This document shows positions 50,963 through 62,683 of a stretch of 64,000 nucleotides of DNA, one piece after another. The stretch's first letter is position 1, and each line of letters begins with the position of its first letter. This DNA is from Luzula sylvatica (Eukaryota > Streptophyta > Magnoliopsida > Poales > Juncaceae): positions 57,878,977-57,942,976 of the forward strand of contig OX326957.1 in assembly GCA_946800325.1 (NCBI GenBank), given 5' to 3'. The notes beneath the pieces are model-generated. The model saw only the letters and a list, made by a program, of their open reading frames with translations, did no database searches and had not been told where the DNA came from. Position numbers and translations under genes: made by a program.

Positions 50963-51856
50963 TGAAGAAAATACAGTTTTGGATCAACTAGAAGAACGTA
51001 CAAATAAGGATGATCAAATGGTTGAGTTCACAATGAGATTGTGTAAACTCAGGAACCAGGAGATGATTCGTTCGAACGGACAAAGATGATTCGTTCGAAC
51101 GCACTATGGTTATACGTTCGATTGAATAGGTTATTCAGTTCGAACATATATATGTAAAACTGGAACGCATTAACAGTGGCTAGTTCGTTCGAACGAACCG
51201 TAAGGTGTGTACGAACGAACTATGTTCCGAATTCTGTGTTGGCAGTTTTTATCTCCAATTAATTGTCCTGTAATTAATGGTATGATCTGAGATTGATGGT
51301 ATTAATTCTCAGATCTGGTGGAAAGAAAAAGGTGATAATTCTTCATCTTCTTCCTCAAGAAAAGCCATTAGAGAATAGAGAGAATTTGGAGAAAAGTTCT
51401 CAAATTCATATTCAAGCAAGTTTGCGCGTGAATACACAAGGAGGATTCACGTGTAACCGGAAGGCGATAACTCGAGGTGGATACGGGTAGAGAGATCTCA
51501 GTTGAGATTTTTCATTGTGATCCAAGGAGAGCAAGAACGGACAAGGTCGGATCTTAACCGGAACGATTCCGGTTGTATACGACAAGGCGAAGCTTTATCG
51601 ACGGTGTCGAATCGTGCGGGCGTGGGACGCACGTGTTGCCGAAGAACGGAGTGAGAAGAGCAACTATAAATGCGTGTCAACCCTTCTCCGTGATCAATTT
51701 CACATGGTATGACACTGTATATAATAGTTATATATTAGTAGTTGCATGTAGGATTATGATTCGTATCGTGAAATCGATGACGTGGTCCTCGGGATCGGTC
51801 GGACCGGGCCCCTCAATCCGCTGGGCGGGGCCCGGTAGTGACGCTGATACCCAACA
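50963..51856 (+). repeat. Copia-B 3' LTR
   Basis: 894 bp, ending gacgctgatacccaaca, followed by ttttt. Confidence 0.92.
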
Positions 51857-51861
51857 TTTTT

Positions 51862-52966
51862 ATCTCAATATGCTTTCTCGGTTTTCTTCCTCTCATTTTC
51901 AGCTCCGGTAAGACTCCATGGATATGCATTTTCAAGTGCACATCAGTAATAGAAGAGCGACTTGTGACCGTTGATTTTTTGTTTTGATCGAATTTTGTGA
52001 ACTCAAAAAAACACGTCCTTTTTTTTATCAATGTTTTATATTTTATTTAGATGTATGATATGTTTATATGTGTTATACCTTTTGATCTATGTGGTAGATT
52101 CTTTTTCAAAGATATTTTGGGTACTTGTGATATATCTTTGTTTTTTAATACATTTTTAGATGTATCATGTACATTTTGTATGTATGATATAATTTTTTGA
52201 ATACAAATACATGTTATATATTTTTGCAAGTATAATATATGTTTATGTAAGTATGATATATTTTTAAAGATAAAGTTTTTTTACACGAGTAGATCACATT
52301 ATATATTTGTATGATATTTTATATATTTTTTGCGGCATGCGTTCGAAGTGCACAAATACAATAAAAAAAATAGACAAATGCAGTCGAAATGAAAAAATTC
52401 AGATTGTCATGTGTCGTGTTTCTATTGATGACGTGAATTTGTAGTGCATACACATGGAATGCAATAATCGATTTTACAACATCGAATCAAATTAAATTAT
52501 TATAAATATACATTTATTTTTACTTTTTGATTAACGATATAGGATATTATAATTTTTTGAATGTATTCCAAAACCTCCGTGAATTTGAACCCTCAAATTT
52601 ATCATTTTACAAAATCAAACGTTCCCGCTGAATGAAGTCGGAGCTCGTAGTATCATAAAAAACATCTCAATTAACCTTTTTAATATTTTTTTTTTATCAT
52701 TGTTTAATAATTTATGTTTTTAATGATTTAAATAACAAGACAATGACATTGCCGTTTCGCAAATTGCGAAAAAAATATCTAAAAGACAATACAATAATTT
52801 TTCATTTGCAAAAGCCTTTAGGCATCATAAATATAATTTATTAAATAATGATGATATAGTGTCATTATGGAGTGTAATAGCAGAAGTTACTAATAAATCG
52901 CATTCAGAATGCTTCGAATTATTACATCGCAATTTAAATCATTGCTATTTAAATATCATGCAATAC

Positions 52967-52971
<5 letters not shown>
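51862..52971. other. AT-rich intergenic DNA
   Basis: Right flank of Copia-B. Repeated tatgatatatttttgtaag-like words at about 52040-52330; no supported gene. Confidence 0.55.

Positions 52972-53036
<65 letters not shown>
52972..53036. repeat. (TA)n microsatellite
   Basis: About 65 bp of TA directly left of MITE copy 5. Confidence 0.95.
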
Positions 53037-53039
<3 letters not shown>

Positions 53040-53269
53040 GATGGCTAAGATACTTAATTAAGTATCATGAGTTTGGTACTTAAGACTTTTTGACCATTAA
53101 ATTCGTTTTGAGATTTGTGCATTTAATGATTAGCATAAACTGATATGGTAATATTTAATGATGAGTATATATAGCATTAAAAAAAACACAAATCTCAAAG
53201 CAAATCTAATGGTCAAAAAATCCTAAGTACCAAACTCATGATACTTAATTGAGTATCTTAGTCATCCTC
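53037..53269. mobile_element. Mutator-like MITE, copy 5 (233 bp)
   Basis: Ends gaggatggctaagatactta and the inverse of gaggatgactaagatactca, very close to copy 2. The 9 bases tatatatat flank both sides, which fits a target duplication but also simply TA repeat. Confidence 0.85.
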
Positions 53270-53529
53270 TATATATATACACACATTTATGAATGTGTTT
53301 ATTGTCGTATATAATATATTTTGGGAAATTTTAAATAATAATAATAATAATAATAAAAATAACGGGTACATACTATTTTTACTGGTATATTTTGATATTT
53401 TGTTTGTTTATTATATTTTTTATAGTCTAATATATTTTATGAAGTCGATAGTGCTCTCAATGAATATCAATCTCGTTAACTAAAACTAGGTACTACCCTC
53501 ACTCCTCTTCGGAATATATTTTTATTTTA

Positions 53530-54850
53530 TTTTGTATAGAGAAATATTTATTACCGTCAGATTTGTTTTTCTATGTTAACATTTTATTTACGATATACAA
53601 TTTTGAAGTATGACACTTTTTATAAGCATTCTAAAATATGTATTTTTCAATTTATGCTATAAATTATTGGTCGCGTGTTCTCTTTTTACATGTTTGATAT
53701 ATCGTTATACAATACATGTTTGATTTATATCTTCAAAAAATATATTTTTTTAGATGTACGATATTTCTTTTAAAAATATGTATATCAAATATTAGTAGTT
53801 TTTTTAATTAAAATGTGTATTTTCTTTTAAAAATACACATTGAACTATTGGTAGAAAAATATTTTGTGACAAGCTAGTTTTATTTTCATTATCTTTAATG
53901 TATTTTTTAATAGTTTCGCGATTTTTTATTTTTTTAAATACTTTGAAGTTGTTTTTTTAATATTCTTATTTGTTTTATTATAATTTGATTATAGTTTTTT
54001 CATGAAAAAATAATAAATGGATATTAAAATTTTAAAAATTATTATTTTTTAAAAATTATTATCTCATTATTGTGACCTGCTATACGGTTGTCTACAAAAA
54101 GTGATGCAACGGTTAATAAAAGTATTTCAAAATTTTATTTATCCTTTATTATCACTCGCTACACAATTGGCTACAAAAATAGTGCAACAAAAAATCTTGC
54201 CCGTAATTCTCACTCGTTACACATTTACTACAAAAACCATGCAACAAAAAATATTGTTCATTATTTTGACTCGTTATACGATTATCTACAAAGTTTATAC
54301 AACAGAAAAAAAAAAAAAATTGACACGTGTCCCTTTCTCCTTGATTTGGAAAATATTTATTACTGTCCGATTTGTTTTTTACGTTAATATTTTATTTACG
54401 ACGTACATTTTTGGAGTATGACATTTCTTTTATTAACATTCTAAAATATGTATTTTTCAATTTTTGGTCACGTGCTATGCATTTTACATGTTTGATATAT
54501 CGTTATACAGTACATGTTTAATTTATACCTTCTAAAAAATATATTTTTAGATGTACGATATTTCTTTTAAAAATATGTATATCAAATATTAGTATTTTTT
54601 AATTAAAATGTGTACTTTCTTCTAAAAAAGATATATCGAACTATTGGTAGAAAAGTATTTGTGAAATGCTAATTTTATTTTCATTATCTTTTTATGTATT
54701 TTTTAATAGTTTCACGATCTTTTATTTTTAAAATATTTTGAAGGTATTTTTTTAATATTTGTATTTATTTTATATTATAATTTGATTTTAAATTTTTCAT
54801 GAAAAAATAATAAATGAATATTGAAATTAATTAAATAATTGTTTTTTTTG
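53530..54850. repeat. About 0.8-kb imperfect tandem duplication
   Basis: 53545-53900 (gaaatatttattaccgtc ... ) recurs at about 54345-54700 with the same word order, including attctaaaatatgtatttttc and tgtacgatatttcttttaaa. No gene. Confidence 0.65.
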
Positions 54851-54869
54851 AATTATTTTCTCATTATTG

Positions 54870-55890
54870 AAATCAACATAATTGAACGTAATAACTATAT
54901 AATAGATAATTCGGCAGGTACATTTTGGAGTACAATAAATTTTTTCTTTTTTTAAATATCTGACACGATGACATGGTTTGAAAAAAATATATAAAAAATT
55001 TATTCTACTCCAAAATGTACCCGCCGAATTATCCATTTTTTAGTTATTACGTTCAATTATGTTGATAATTGAGATATATAATTAAATATTCAGTAAAATT
55101 TATTAAAATTTACGAATTCGAACAATTATTAATTACGTATTAAGTTAACAGCTAACATGTACTTCTTATCATTTTAATTAAATATACGAACCGAAATTAT
55201 CCACATTTTATCATAATATTTATATGTTTTAATTAGTATATTTAATTAAAATAATAACTAGTACATGTTGGCTGTTAACTTAATACAAAATTAATAATTC
55301 TCCGAATTCATAAATTGGAATAAATTTTACTGAATATTTAATTATATCTTTTAATTAGCACGTAAATTAAATGTAATTGTTTGTAATGGAGGATTCGGCA
55401 GGTATATTCTGGGGAGAGTGATTTTTTTTAAAAAAAGTTAGAACTGACACGTTTGAAAAAAGAATTTTTTTTATTGCACCCAAATTGTACCTGCCGAATC
55501 CTCTAATACACACAATTACATTTAATTTACGTGCTAATTAAAAGATATAATTAAATATTCAGTAAAATTTATTCCAATTTATGAATTCGAACCATTATTA
55601 ATTACGTATTAAGTTAACAGCTAACATGTACTGCTTATCATTTTAATTAAATATACGAACCGAAATTATCCACATTTTATCATAATATTTATATGTTCTA
55701 ATTAGTATATTTAATTAAAATAGTAACCATTACATATTAGTTGCTAACTTAATACATAATTAATATCCGTTCGAATTTTTAAATTTGAATAAATTTTAAT
55801 GAATATTTAATTATATTTTTTAATTATCACATTAATTAAATATAATAATTCAAATAATAGAGAATTCGGCAGGTGCATTTTGGAGGGGAT
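54870..55890. repeat. Hierarchical palindrome with ttcggcaggta hairpins
   Basis: A hairpin gataattcggcaggtacatt ... ttatc spans 54905-55033 and a related one (ggattcggcaggta...) spans about 55389-55504; a lone arm is at 55860-55890. Around the second hairpin, DNA from about 55090 to 55810 is inverted again: gaattcgaac, gttaacagctaacatgtac and taattacgt blocks recur on both sides. The 55110-55320 arm is itself a palindrome. These are probably nested fold-back elements. Confidence 0.75.
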
Positions 55891-55914
55891 TAATTGTTTT
55901 TCTTGAAGTATTTG

Positions 55915-56105
55915 AACAAAAGGCGATGTTTGGTTCATCGCCTTTGTTTACCCACCTTAATTACTCCCGTAAAAAAAGGCGCTGAATGATAGCTCGCCTG
56001 GCGAGGTATGGAACCTCGCAAAAGACATTTTGAGAATTATTTTGAAAACTTGGTTATTTCGGGTATAAAGTTTGGTAACTTGGTTAGTTTGAGAAAATTT
56101 CCTTT
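55915..56105. other. Short hairpins of unknown origin
   Basis: aaaggcgatg and catcgccttt form a hairpin near 55919-55946, followed by cgcctggcgaggtatggaac. It is GC-richer than the surroundings. No gene. Confidence 0.4.
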
Positions 56106-56883
56106 TTAATATTTTTATTTATTTTATTATAATTTGATTTTAATTTTTTCAGGCCAAAATAATAAATGAATAATTAAATTAATTAAATATATTTTTTAAT
56201 TATTTTCTCATTATTGTGACCCGCTATACGATTGTTTGCAAAAGTGAAGCAGCGGAAATAAAAGTATTCCAAAATTTTATTTGTTCCTTATTATCACTCG
56301 TTGCACGATTGTCTACACAATTAATACAACATAAAATCTTGTCCATAATTCAGACTCATTACACATTGACTACAAAAACGATGCAACAAAAAATCTTGTT
56401 ATTATTTTGACTCGTTATACAACTAGCTACAAAATTTATACAACCCAAAATAAAAAATTGGACACGTGTTTTCTTCTCCTTGATTTGGAAATTTTTTATA
56501 GTATAACTAGGAGGTACCCTCGTTCTGTTTCAGGGGAACACAAAATAGAAAATCCACGATGCGATTTTTTTTTTTGTCATAGTTTGTATTTTAGAAAATT
56601 ATAAATAAAATATTATCTTTTATTTTCGTCATGGAATTATAAAATGATCATGCTATGTATTTTAAATTTTATAGGAGATAAATTTTATTTTGATAATTGT
56701 GACTTGTGAGATTACCAATAATTTGTGTTCATATTTTGTTCTAAATTTTATAATGATATACGTAACTCTCATTATTCTATATATATGTTATTATTGGTTT
56801 ATTTTATCTAACAATATTATATAGACTATAATTCCCAGGATAAGAATAAATACTATTTTCAAATAGAGATTAGAGGTAGCAAT

Positions 56884-57432
56884 CGGGCGGGTCGGGTTCA
56901 GGTCGGTCATTTCGGTTTCAGGTCGTTTCGGTTTGCGGGTCGTTCGGGCTTCGGGTCGTTCGGATTCGGGTCGTTTCGGTTTTTGGGTCATTCGGTTCTG
57001 GGTTGTTTCGGTTTTTGGATCATTCGGGTGTTGGCTATTTTCATTTTCGGGTCATTCGAATTTTGCGAAAGTTGATTTCGAATCATTCGATTTTCCAAAA
57101 TTTTAGTTTTCGAATAATTCGGGATTTATTTTGTTGATTCTAAGGCATTTTAGCAATATTACATCAATTTTGACAATAATATTTTAATTTTCGGGTCATT
57201 CGGGTCGTGAGTTTCGGGTCATTCAGATCATCAATTTCGGGTCCTTCGAATTTCGGGTTGATTTCGGGTTCGGGTCATTCGGTTTTGGCTCGATTTACGG
57301 TTCGGGTCATTCGGTTTCGAGTCGATTTCGGATTTGGGGCATTCGGTTTCGGTTTTGGTTTCGGGTTCGGGTCGTTGACTTTTCAATATTTTCGGTTCGG
57401 TCGGGTTCGTGTTCGGTGGGGTCGGGTCATTT
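56884..57432. repeat. Minisatellite of gggtc(a/g)ttcgg units
   Basis: Irregular tandem copies of cgggtcgttcggttt-like words with internal variation. Open frames on both strands (a Phe-Gly-rich frame at 57207-57458 plus, an Arg-Pro-rich frame at 56791-56991 minus) follow from the repeats. Confidence 0.85.
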
Positions 57433-59459
57433 TTTCCAGTGTAAATATTTTAAAATGAAAAATATTATTTGATTTTTTCTTACAACGAAATAGAAATATG
57501 TAATTTTTTTCATCTTCCTTTTCATGAGAGCATAAATACATTTCTAGAATTGCGTAAACACTATACTATGAATTTATTTCGATATATTAAAATAAATGTT
57601 ATTATGATTCCTAGATATTGATATTATTAAATATACTATGAATTTTTTTATCTATTAAAATAAGTATTAATATGAATTTATTTAGATATTGAAATAATAT
57701 TAATATGAATTTATTTATATATATGTGTACATTTGTTTTATTTATCCATTATTGTGTCTCGTTACACGATTGACTATAAAAATTATGTAACACTAAATAT
57801 TGTTCATTATTGTGACTCGTTACAGGATTAACAGAAAAAAATGATAAAACATAAAATAAAAAAGACACATGTCATGTTGTTGTTGGTTTGTGCATTATTG
57901 TGACTCGTTACACAATTGGTTACAAAAATTATGAAACACTAAATTTCCTTATTATTGTCACTCATTACGTGATTGGTTACAAAAATTATAAAACACAAAA
58001 TCAAAAAATTAGACACATGTCACCTTCTCAACCATTTGGATATTTTTAATAATATAGTATAAACTAGAAGGTACCCTCGCTATGCTTCGGGAACATAAAT
58101 GAGAAATTATTATCTTTCTTTTATAGTAGTTTGTATTAGAAAAGTAAATATTATCTTCTATTTTTGTTGTGATATTATGAAATGATCATGTCATGTATTT
58201 TAAATTTTGTAGGAGATAATTTTTTATTTTTGATATTTATTACTTATGAGGTTACAAATAATTTTTGGTTCATATTTTGCTATGAGTTTTATAATAGTAA
58301 TACATGATTCATTATAAAATACATATGTTATTATTATTATATTTTGCTCGACAATGTTATATGCAATGTACATTCAAGGATTTTTTATTTCCTCTTTCAT
58401 GAGATCTTAAATTCCTTTCTAAAATTGCTTACACATCGTAGTATGAATTTATTTATATATTAAATAAGTACTATTGTGAATTTCTAAGATATTATATTAA
58501 AATATATGATAAATTTATTCATATATCAGAATAAGTATTAAGATGAATTTTATTTAGATATTTCTAGTATATATATTTTATTTGCATATAATTGTGACTC
58601 GTTATACGATTGGCTACAAAATTGATGCAACACTAAATTTTGCTCATTATTGTGACTCGTTACACGATTGGTTACATTTGATGAAAAAATTCTTAGATAT
58701 TAATATTATATTAGAAATATACGATACATTTCTTTATATATTAGAATAAGTATTAAGATGAATTTTATTTAGATATTCCTAGTATATTTATTTTATTAGC
58801 ATATTATTGTGACTCGTTATACGATTGGCTGCAAAATTGATGCAACACTAAGTTTTATATTAGAATATGTATTAAGATGAATTTATTTAGATATTCCTAG
58901 TATATTCATTTTATTTGTACATTATTGTGCCTCGTTATACGATTGACTACAAAAGTGATGCAACACTAAGTTTTGCTCATTATTGTGACTCGTTACACGA
59001 TTGATTACATTTCATGGGAACATAAATACCTTTCTAATTCGCGGACACATTGTATTGTGAAAATATTTATATGTTAAAATAAGAATTATTGTGAATTTCT
59101 TAGATAATTATATTATTTTAAAATATACTACAAATTTATTTATATATTAAAATAAGCAATAAGATGGATTTATTTAAATATTTCTAGTGCATTCACTTTA
59201 TTCGCTCATTATTGTGACTCGTGAATATTATGACCCGTTACACGATTAGTTACAAAAAATATAACATTTTTTTAAAAGGGACACTTGTCATGTTGTCATT
59301 TCGAAATATGACTCGTTTTATGATTGGCCACAAAAGTGATCCATCACTAAATCTAATTCATTATTATGACTTGTTACACATTTAGTTAAAACAAATAGAA
59401 CATCAAATCAAATAAAAAAATAGGTGTTGAGATATGGTTGACTTGGGAAATTTTAATAG

Positions 59460-59461
<2 letters not shown>

Positions 59462-59497
<36 letters not shown>

Positions 59498-60280
59498 AGT
59501 AAAATAATTTGTACTATTATTTTAGGTTAAAAAACTAATTGGTTGGTTTAAAACAACATTAATGACCATTATCTATTTTTATATTTATAAAAACTAAATT
59601 AGCTAATATTACCTATATGCCATGAGAAATCATAAAAATGTTAAAGTATCAGTTACGAATGATTTGTGATCTCATCTTCATTATGACATAAGTATTGATG
59701 AGTTGTCACATACTTTATTTTTATATTAATAGTACAATTGAACGGGGCATCCATGAAATTAATTTGTGATATATTTTAGGTTTGATAATATTATTTTTTA
59801 ATTATGTATATTATTATTTATTATATGATGTAACTTAAATCATTGTACTTGACATAAAATTAGTGCAGTTAGTGCATATTATTAGTTATATTATGTTATT
59901 ATTATTATATGATATAACTTAATTCCATGTACTTAATATAAAATTTATAAATATTCTAATTCTAATTTTAATTTGCTAGATATAATTTGGTTATCCCAAC
60001 ATTAGTCCCATAGGGCCATAATCATAAAATTATAATAGGTATTATTTTTTATGTATCTCTCATGATCAAAGGATGTATGGTCTATTTGATTCCATTCAGA
60101 ACATGCCTGAGGAATAAGCAGAGAAATTTGCTCCATGTGCCTAATCGTGTGGCAATTGATGGAATACTTGGCCATTCATTCAATCATTGATTCTTATTTA
60201 TGGTTTGTCACACAAAAAATGTAACAAAAGATCATAAAAAAGGACAGATGTCGCTTCTAGGTGAATTTGAAATTTTTTAA
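59462..60280. other. AT-rich DNA with (TAA)n
   Basis: A TAA repeat at about 59462-59496, then AT-rich DNA. No supported gene. Confidence 0.55.
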
Positions 60281-60542
60281 TATCTACTAGCTTTATCCCC
60301 GCGCAATTGCGCGGGATGTTTTTTATATAATTATTTAAATAGAATTAACGCGTGTGCGAATTAACGCGCATGCGTTTGAACTAAATTAATCTAATCATGA
60401 CATATTTGCAAATATCATGATGTCAATAGATGCATAAGCTTCATGAAATTAGTCTATCACGGATATTATTTTCTAGTATAATTTGTATAAATAACATTTG
60501 TTCAGGTGCTTCTAAAATCGATTAATATAATCATGACATATT

Positions 60543-60960
60543 CGCAAATTTTAATATGTATGTAAAATAGGAAAAAAAGACCAAATGTAAAAAATGTAAA
60601 ATAAGAAAAAAGGATAAAAATGTAAAAATGGACCGAAATGTAAATAAAAAAGGACCAAAATATAAATTAAAACAAAAAATGACCAAAATATAAAAAAATG
60701 ACCAAAATGTAAAATAAAAAAAAGGATCAAAACGTAAAAAAGGACCGAAATATAATATAAATAGGACCAAAATCTAAATAAAAAGGACCAAAATGTAAAA
60801 TAAGAAAAGGATCGAAATGGAAAAAAGGACCGTAATGTAATTTAAAAAGGACCAAAATATAAATAAAAAGGACCAAAATGTAAATTTTAAAACTAAAAAG
60901 GACCAAAATATAAATAAAAAGAATCAAAATGTAAATTAAAAAAATATTTTTTTACACAAA
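60543..60960. repeat. Minisatellite of aaggaccaaaatgtaaa units
   Basis: About 17 or more degenerate copies of a 17-24-bp unit. It lies just inside the Helitron-like end at 60287 and could be part of that element. The minus-strand open frames here are repeat products. Confidence 0.85.
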
Positions 60961-61169
60961 GGCCTTTGATGACGTGGAGGCCTAGAATTGCAAGAAATTT
61001 CTTAATTTTATACATAAGATACAATTGTATAATGTATAATTGTATAATTGTATAATAGTATAATATAATAGTATAATAGTATAATAGTCTAAAATAGTCT
61101 AAAATAGTATAATAGGATAATAGCATAATACCTATTTGTTTTTTGAATTAAAATACCTAATTTTATGAA

Positions 61170-61420
61170 GTTGTGTCAAGTAGTAAGGTTGTTTAATCAT
61201 ATCATGCGACAAAGGACCATTTAAGGCCAATTATGCAAAAAAGACGAACCCATTTGAGGCCAAGCAAGTGGATCAAGGAATTCGAACTTGATGCAAGTCT
61301 GCCCAGATTGGTTAACATTTGATACGATTCTTAATCACGGCTGAAAATCAACGGAGAAATTCCGAGAATCCATGTAGATCAAGAGCTTTAATTAAAAGTG
61401 TCAAGTAGCAATGATGCATG
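61170..61420. repeat. Second copy of the MADS upstream flank
   Basis: Matches 33553-33830 in the same orientation (see that entry). Downstream, 61600-61980 shares tgttgttatttatac-type sequence with 34250-34640, so the similarity may extend further. Confidence 0.75.
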
Positions 61421-61429
61421 ATAATTAAT

Positions 61430-62210
61430 TTATCCAAGTTAATGTTTTTCTCCCTTTCTGATTATTAAATTTTGTGATATATCTTCGTAAGGTCTATTTA
61501 TTTTATGAAAAATGATTTTGCAGTTTACTAAAGACGAATATCTCCCTTGCATGATAACTTTTATTGCATTTCGGAATTTTTTTACTGTCATGTTTTTTAC
61601 CATCTCTTATATATTTTTTATATTTTTATATTTTATGAATAAAAAAAATATTATTATTTGTACCGTTTTAATTATTATTTATACTTTTTCTCTATTATTT
61701 TATATTTTTCTCTATTATGGATTACAGATTTGTTGTTATTTATACATTTTAACTAAATATCTTTTACTATTATTTATACATTCTTTTCTTTTTTACTATT
61801 ATTTATATATTTTTCTATAATTTTTATTAATAATTTGTTGTTAGTTATATTTGTTATTATTATTTATATATTTTTCTATATTATGAAAAATATTGTATAG
61901 ACTTTTTAAAACTATTTATATAGATTTTTTAAAATTATTGTATTTTTCGATTTTTTCGACATAAATATTTATTCCTCATATATATTGGAGTGAAATCATA
62001 AAAGCAAAAATTAACGGTAATCTTTACATATAGTTAACATAAATCTAACAAAAAGAATATTCATCAAAATATAATAATTTTGTAGGGGTATTCATGATAT
62101 TTTATGTTTTGCAGGGGTATAATAGAAGGACTTTGTTGGTAGACTTTTTAAAATTATTGTTTGGGATTACTGTCGCTTACTAATCTCTTAACGATACAAT
62201 TGTGAATGCT
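61430..62210. other. AT-rich DNA
   Basis: Low-complexity T-rich sequence; the frame at 61512-61820 is Phe/Ile/Leu-rich because of that. No supported gene. Confidence 0.55.
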
Positions 62211-62218
62211 CTAAGCAT

Positions 62219-62675
62219 CAATGTTACAGAAATCGCTAGGCGCTAATCGGGCAGACGGACACCGTCTAGCGCCTAAAGGGATTAATCGGCTCTAGGCGGA
62301 TTTGTAATTTTACATAGTTTTTGTCACGTTTTTTAATTTTTATATATTATAATTTGTGCTGCAACTTTTTATACTAAAAATAATGTATATGAATTTTATT
62401 TAAGACAACATCCAAACAAATCATAACATGAAATCATAACATCCAAATAAATAGAAGTGGAAAAAAAAAACTGAAATTTAAGTGGGTTGGATCTAGACGG
62501 ATTTAGGCGGGATTGGCGGGCTTAGGCGGGCTTAGACGGAATTATTCGGTATTTAGGCTGGCTTAGGAGAAATTCCGTCAAGACAGAAACGAATAGCGCA
62601 GATCTAGGCGTTTAGACAGCGCCTAGCGCATAGGTGGCACCTAGGCGGCCGCCTAGGCCGATTTTTACAACCTTG
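62219..62675. mobile_element. hAT-type MITE with ctaggcg repeats (457 bp)
   Basis: The left end is caatgttacagaaatcgcta; the right end read inverted is caaggttgtaaaaatcggcc. The perfect 8-bp duplication ctaagcat flanks it (62211-62218 and 62676-62683). The interior has many ctaggcg/cgcctag words near both ends. No ORF. Confidence 0.88.
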
Positions 62676-62683
62676 CTAAGCAT

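Larger units (their letters stand above)
42470..51856 (+). mobile_element. Copia-B: full-length Ty1/Copia LTR retrotransposon with broken genes
   Basis: LTRs at 42470-43329 (860 bp) and 50963-51856 (894 bp) start tgaagaaaatacag and end gatacccaaca. The 5-bp target duplication ttttt flanks the element. Primer site, leader, gag, protease/integrase/reverse transcriptase/RNase H and purine tract are in Copia order. Frameshifts and stops in gag and pol make it non-autonomous. The LTR end resembles that of Copia-A (gggcccggt...ccaaca), so they are sister subfamilies. LTR differences number about 25-30 by eye plus one indel, about 3%. Confidence 0.95.
54060..59420. repeat. Dispersed gtgactcgttacacgattgg repeats
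   Basis: A module of roughly 50-60 bp built on tgtgactcgttacacgattg, ctacaaaa and gcaacactaaat occurs at least a dozen times, clustered at 54065-54305, 56210-56455, 57750-58005, 58590-58670, 58800-58860, 58925-59010 and 59205-59400. Short open frames in it repeat LTRYT and are not genes. Confidence 0.75.
53486..60315 (-). mobile_element. Cluster of Helitron-like termini, minus orientation
   Basis: On the minus strand, sequences ending gagggtacc(t)-tctagt-like occur with CTAG at 53486-53489 (divergent), 56507-56510 and 58064-58067. Two are immediately preceded (plus strand) by tttggaaatttttaatagtata-like DNA, and the same string without a following CTAG end occurs at about 59440-59463. At 60287-60315 a perfect 18-bp hairpin, cccgcgcaattgcgcggg, lies 7 bp from CTAG and a T, the classic Helitron 3' end. 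No Rep/helicase ORF is present, so these would be non-autonomous. Individual borders are uncertain. Confidence 0.5.

Noticed and set aside
57207..57458. Phe-Gly-repeat protein (nucleoporin-like)
   Set aside because: Direct translation of the gggtc-ttcgg minisatellite; no start context or conserved flank.
60531..61126. Hydrophobic minus-strand frames suggestive of membrane proteins
   Set aside because: They translate the aaggaccaaaatg minisatellite and adjoining TA-rich DNA.
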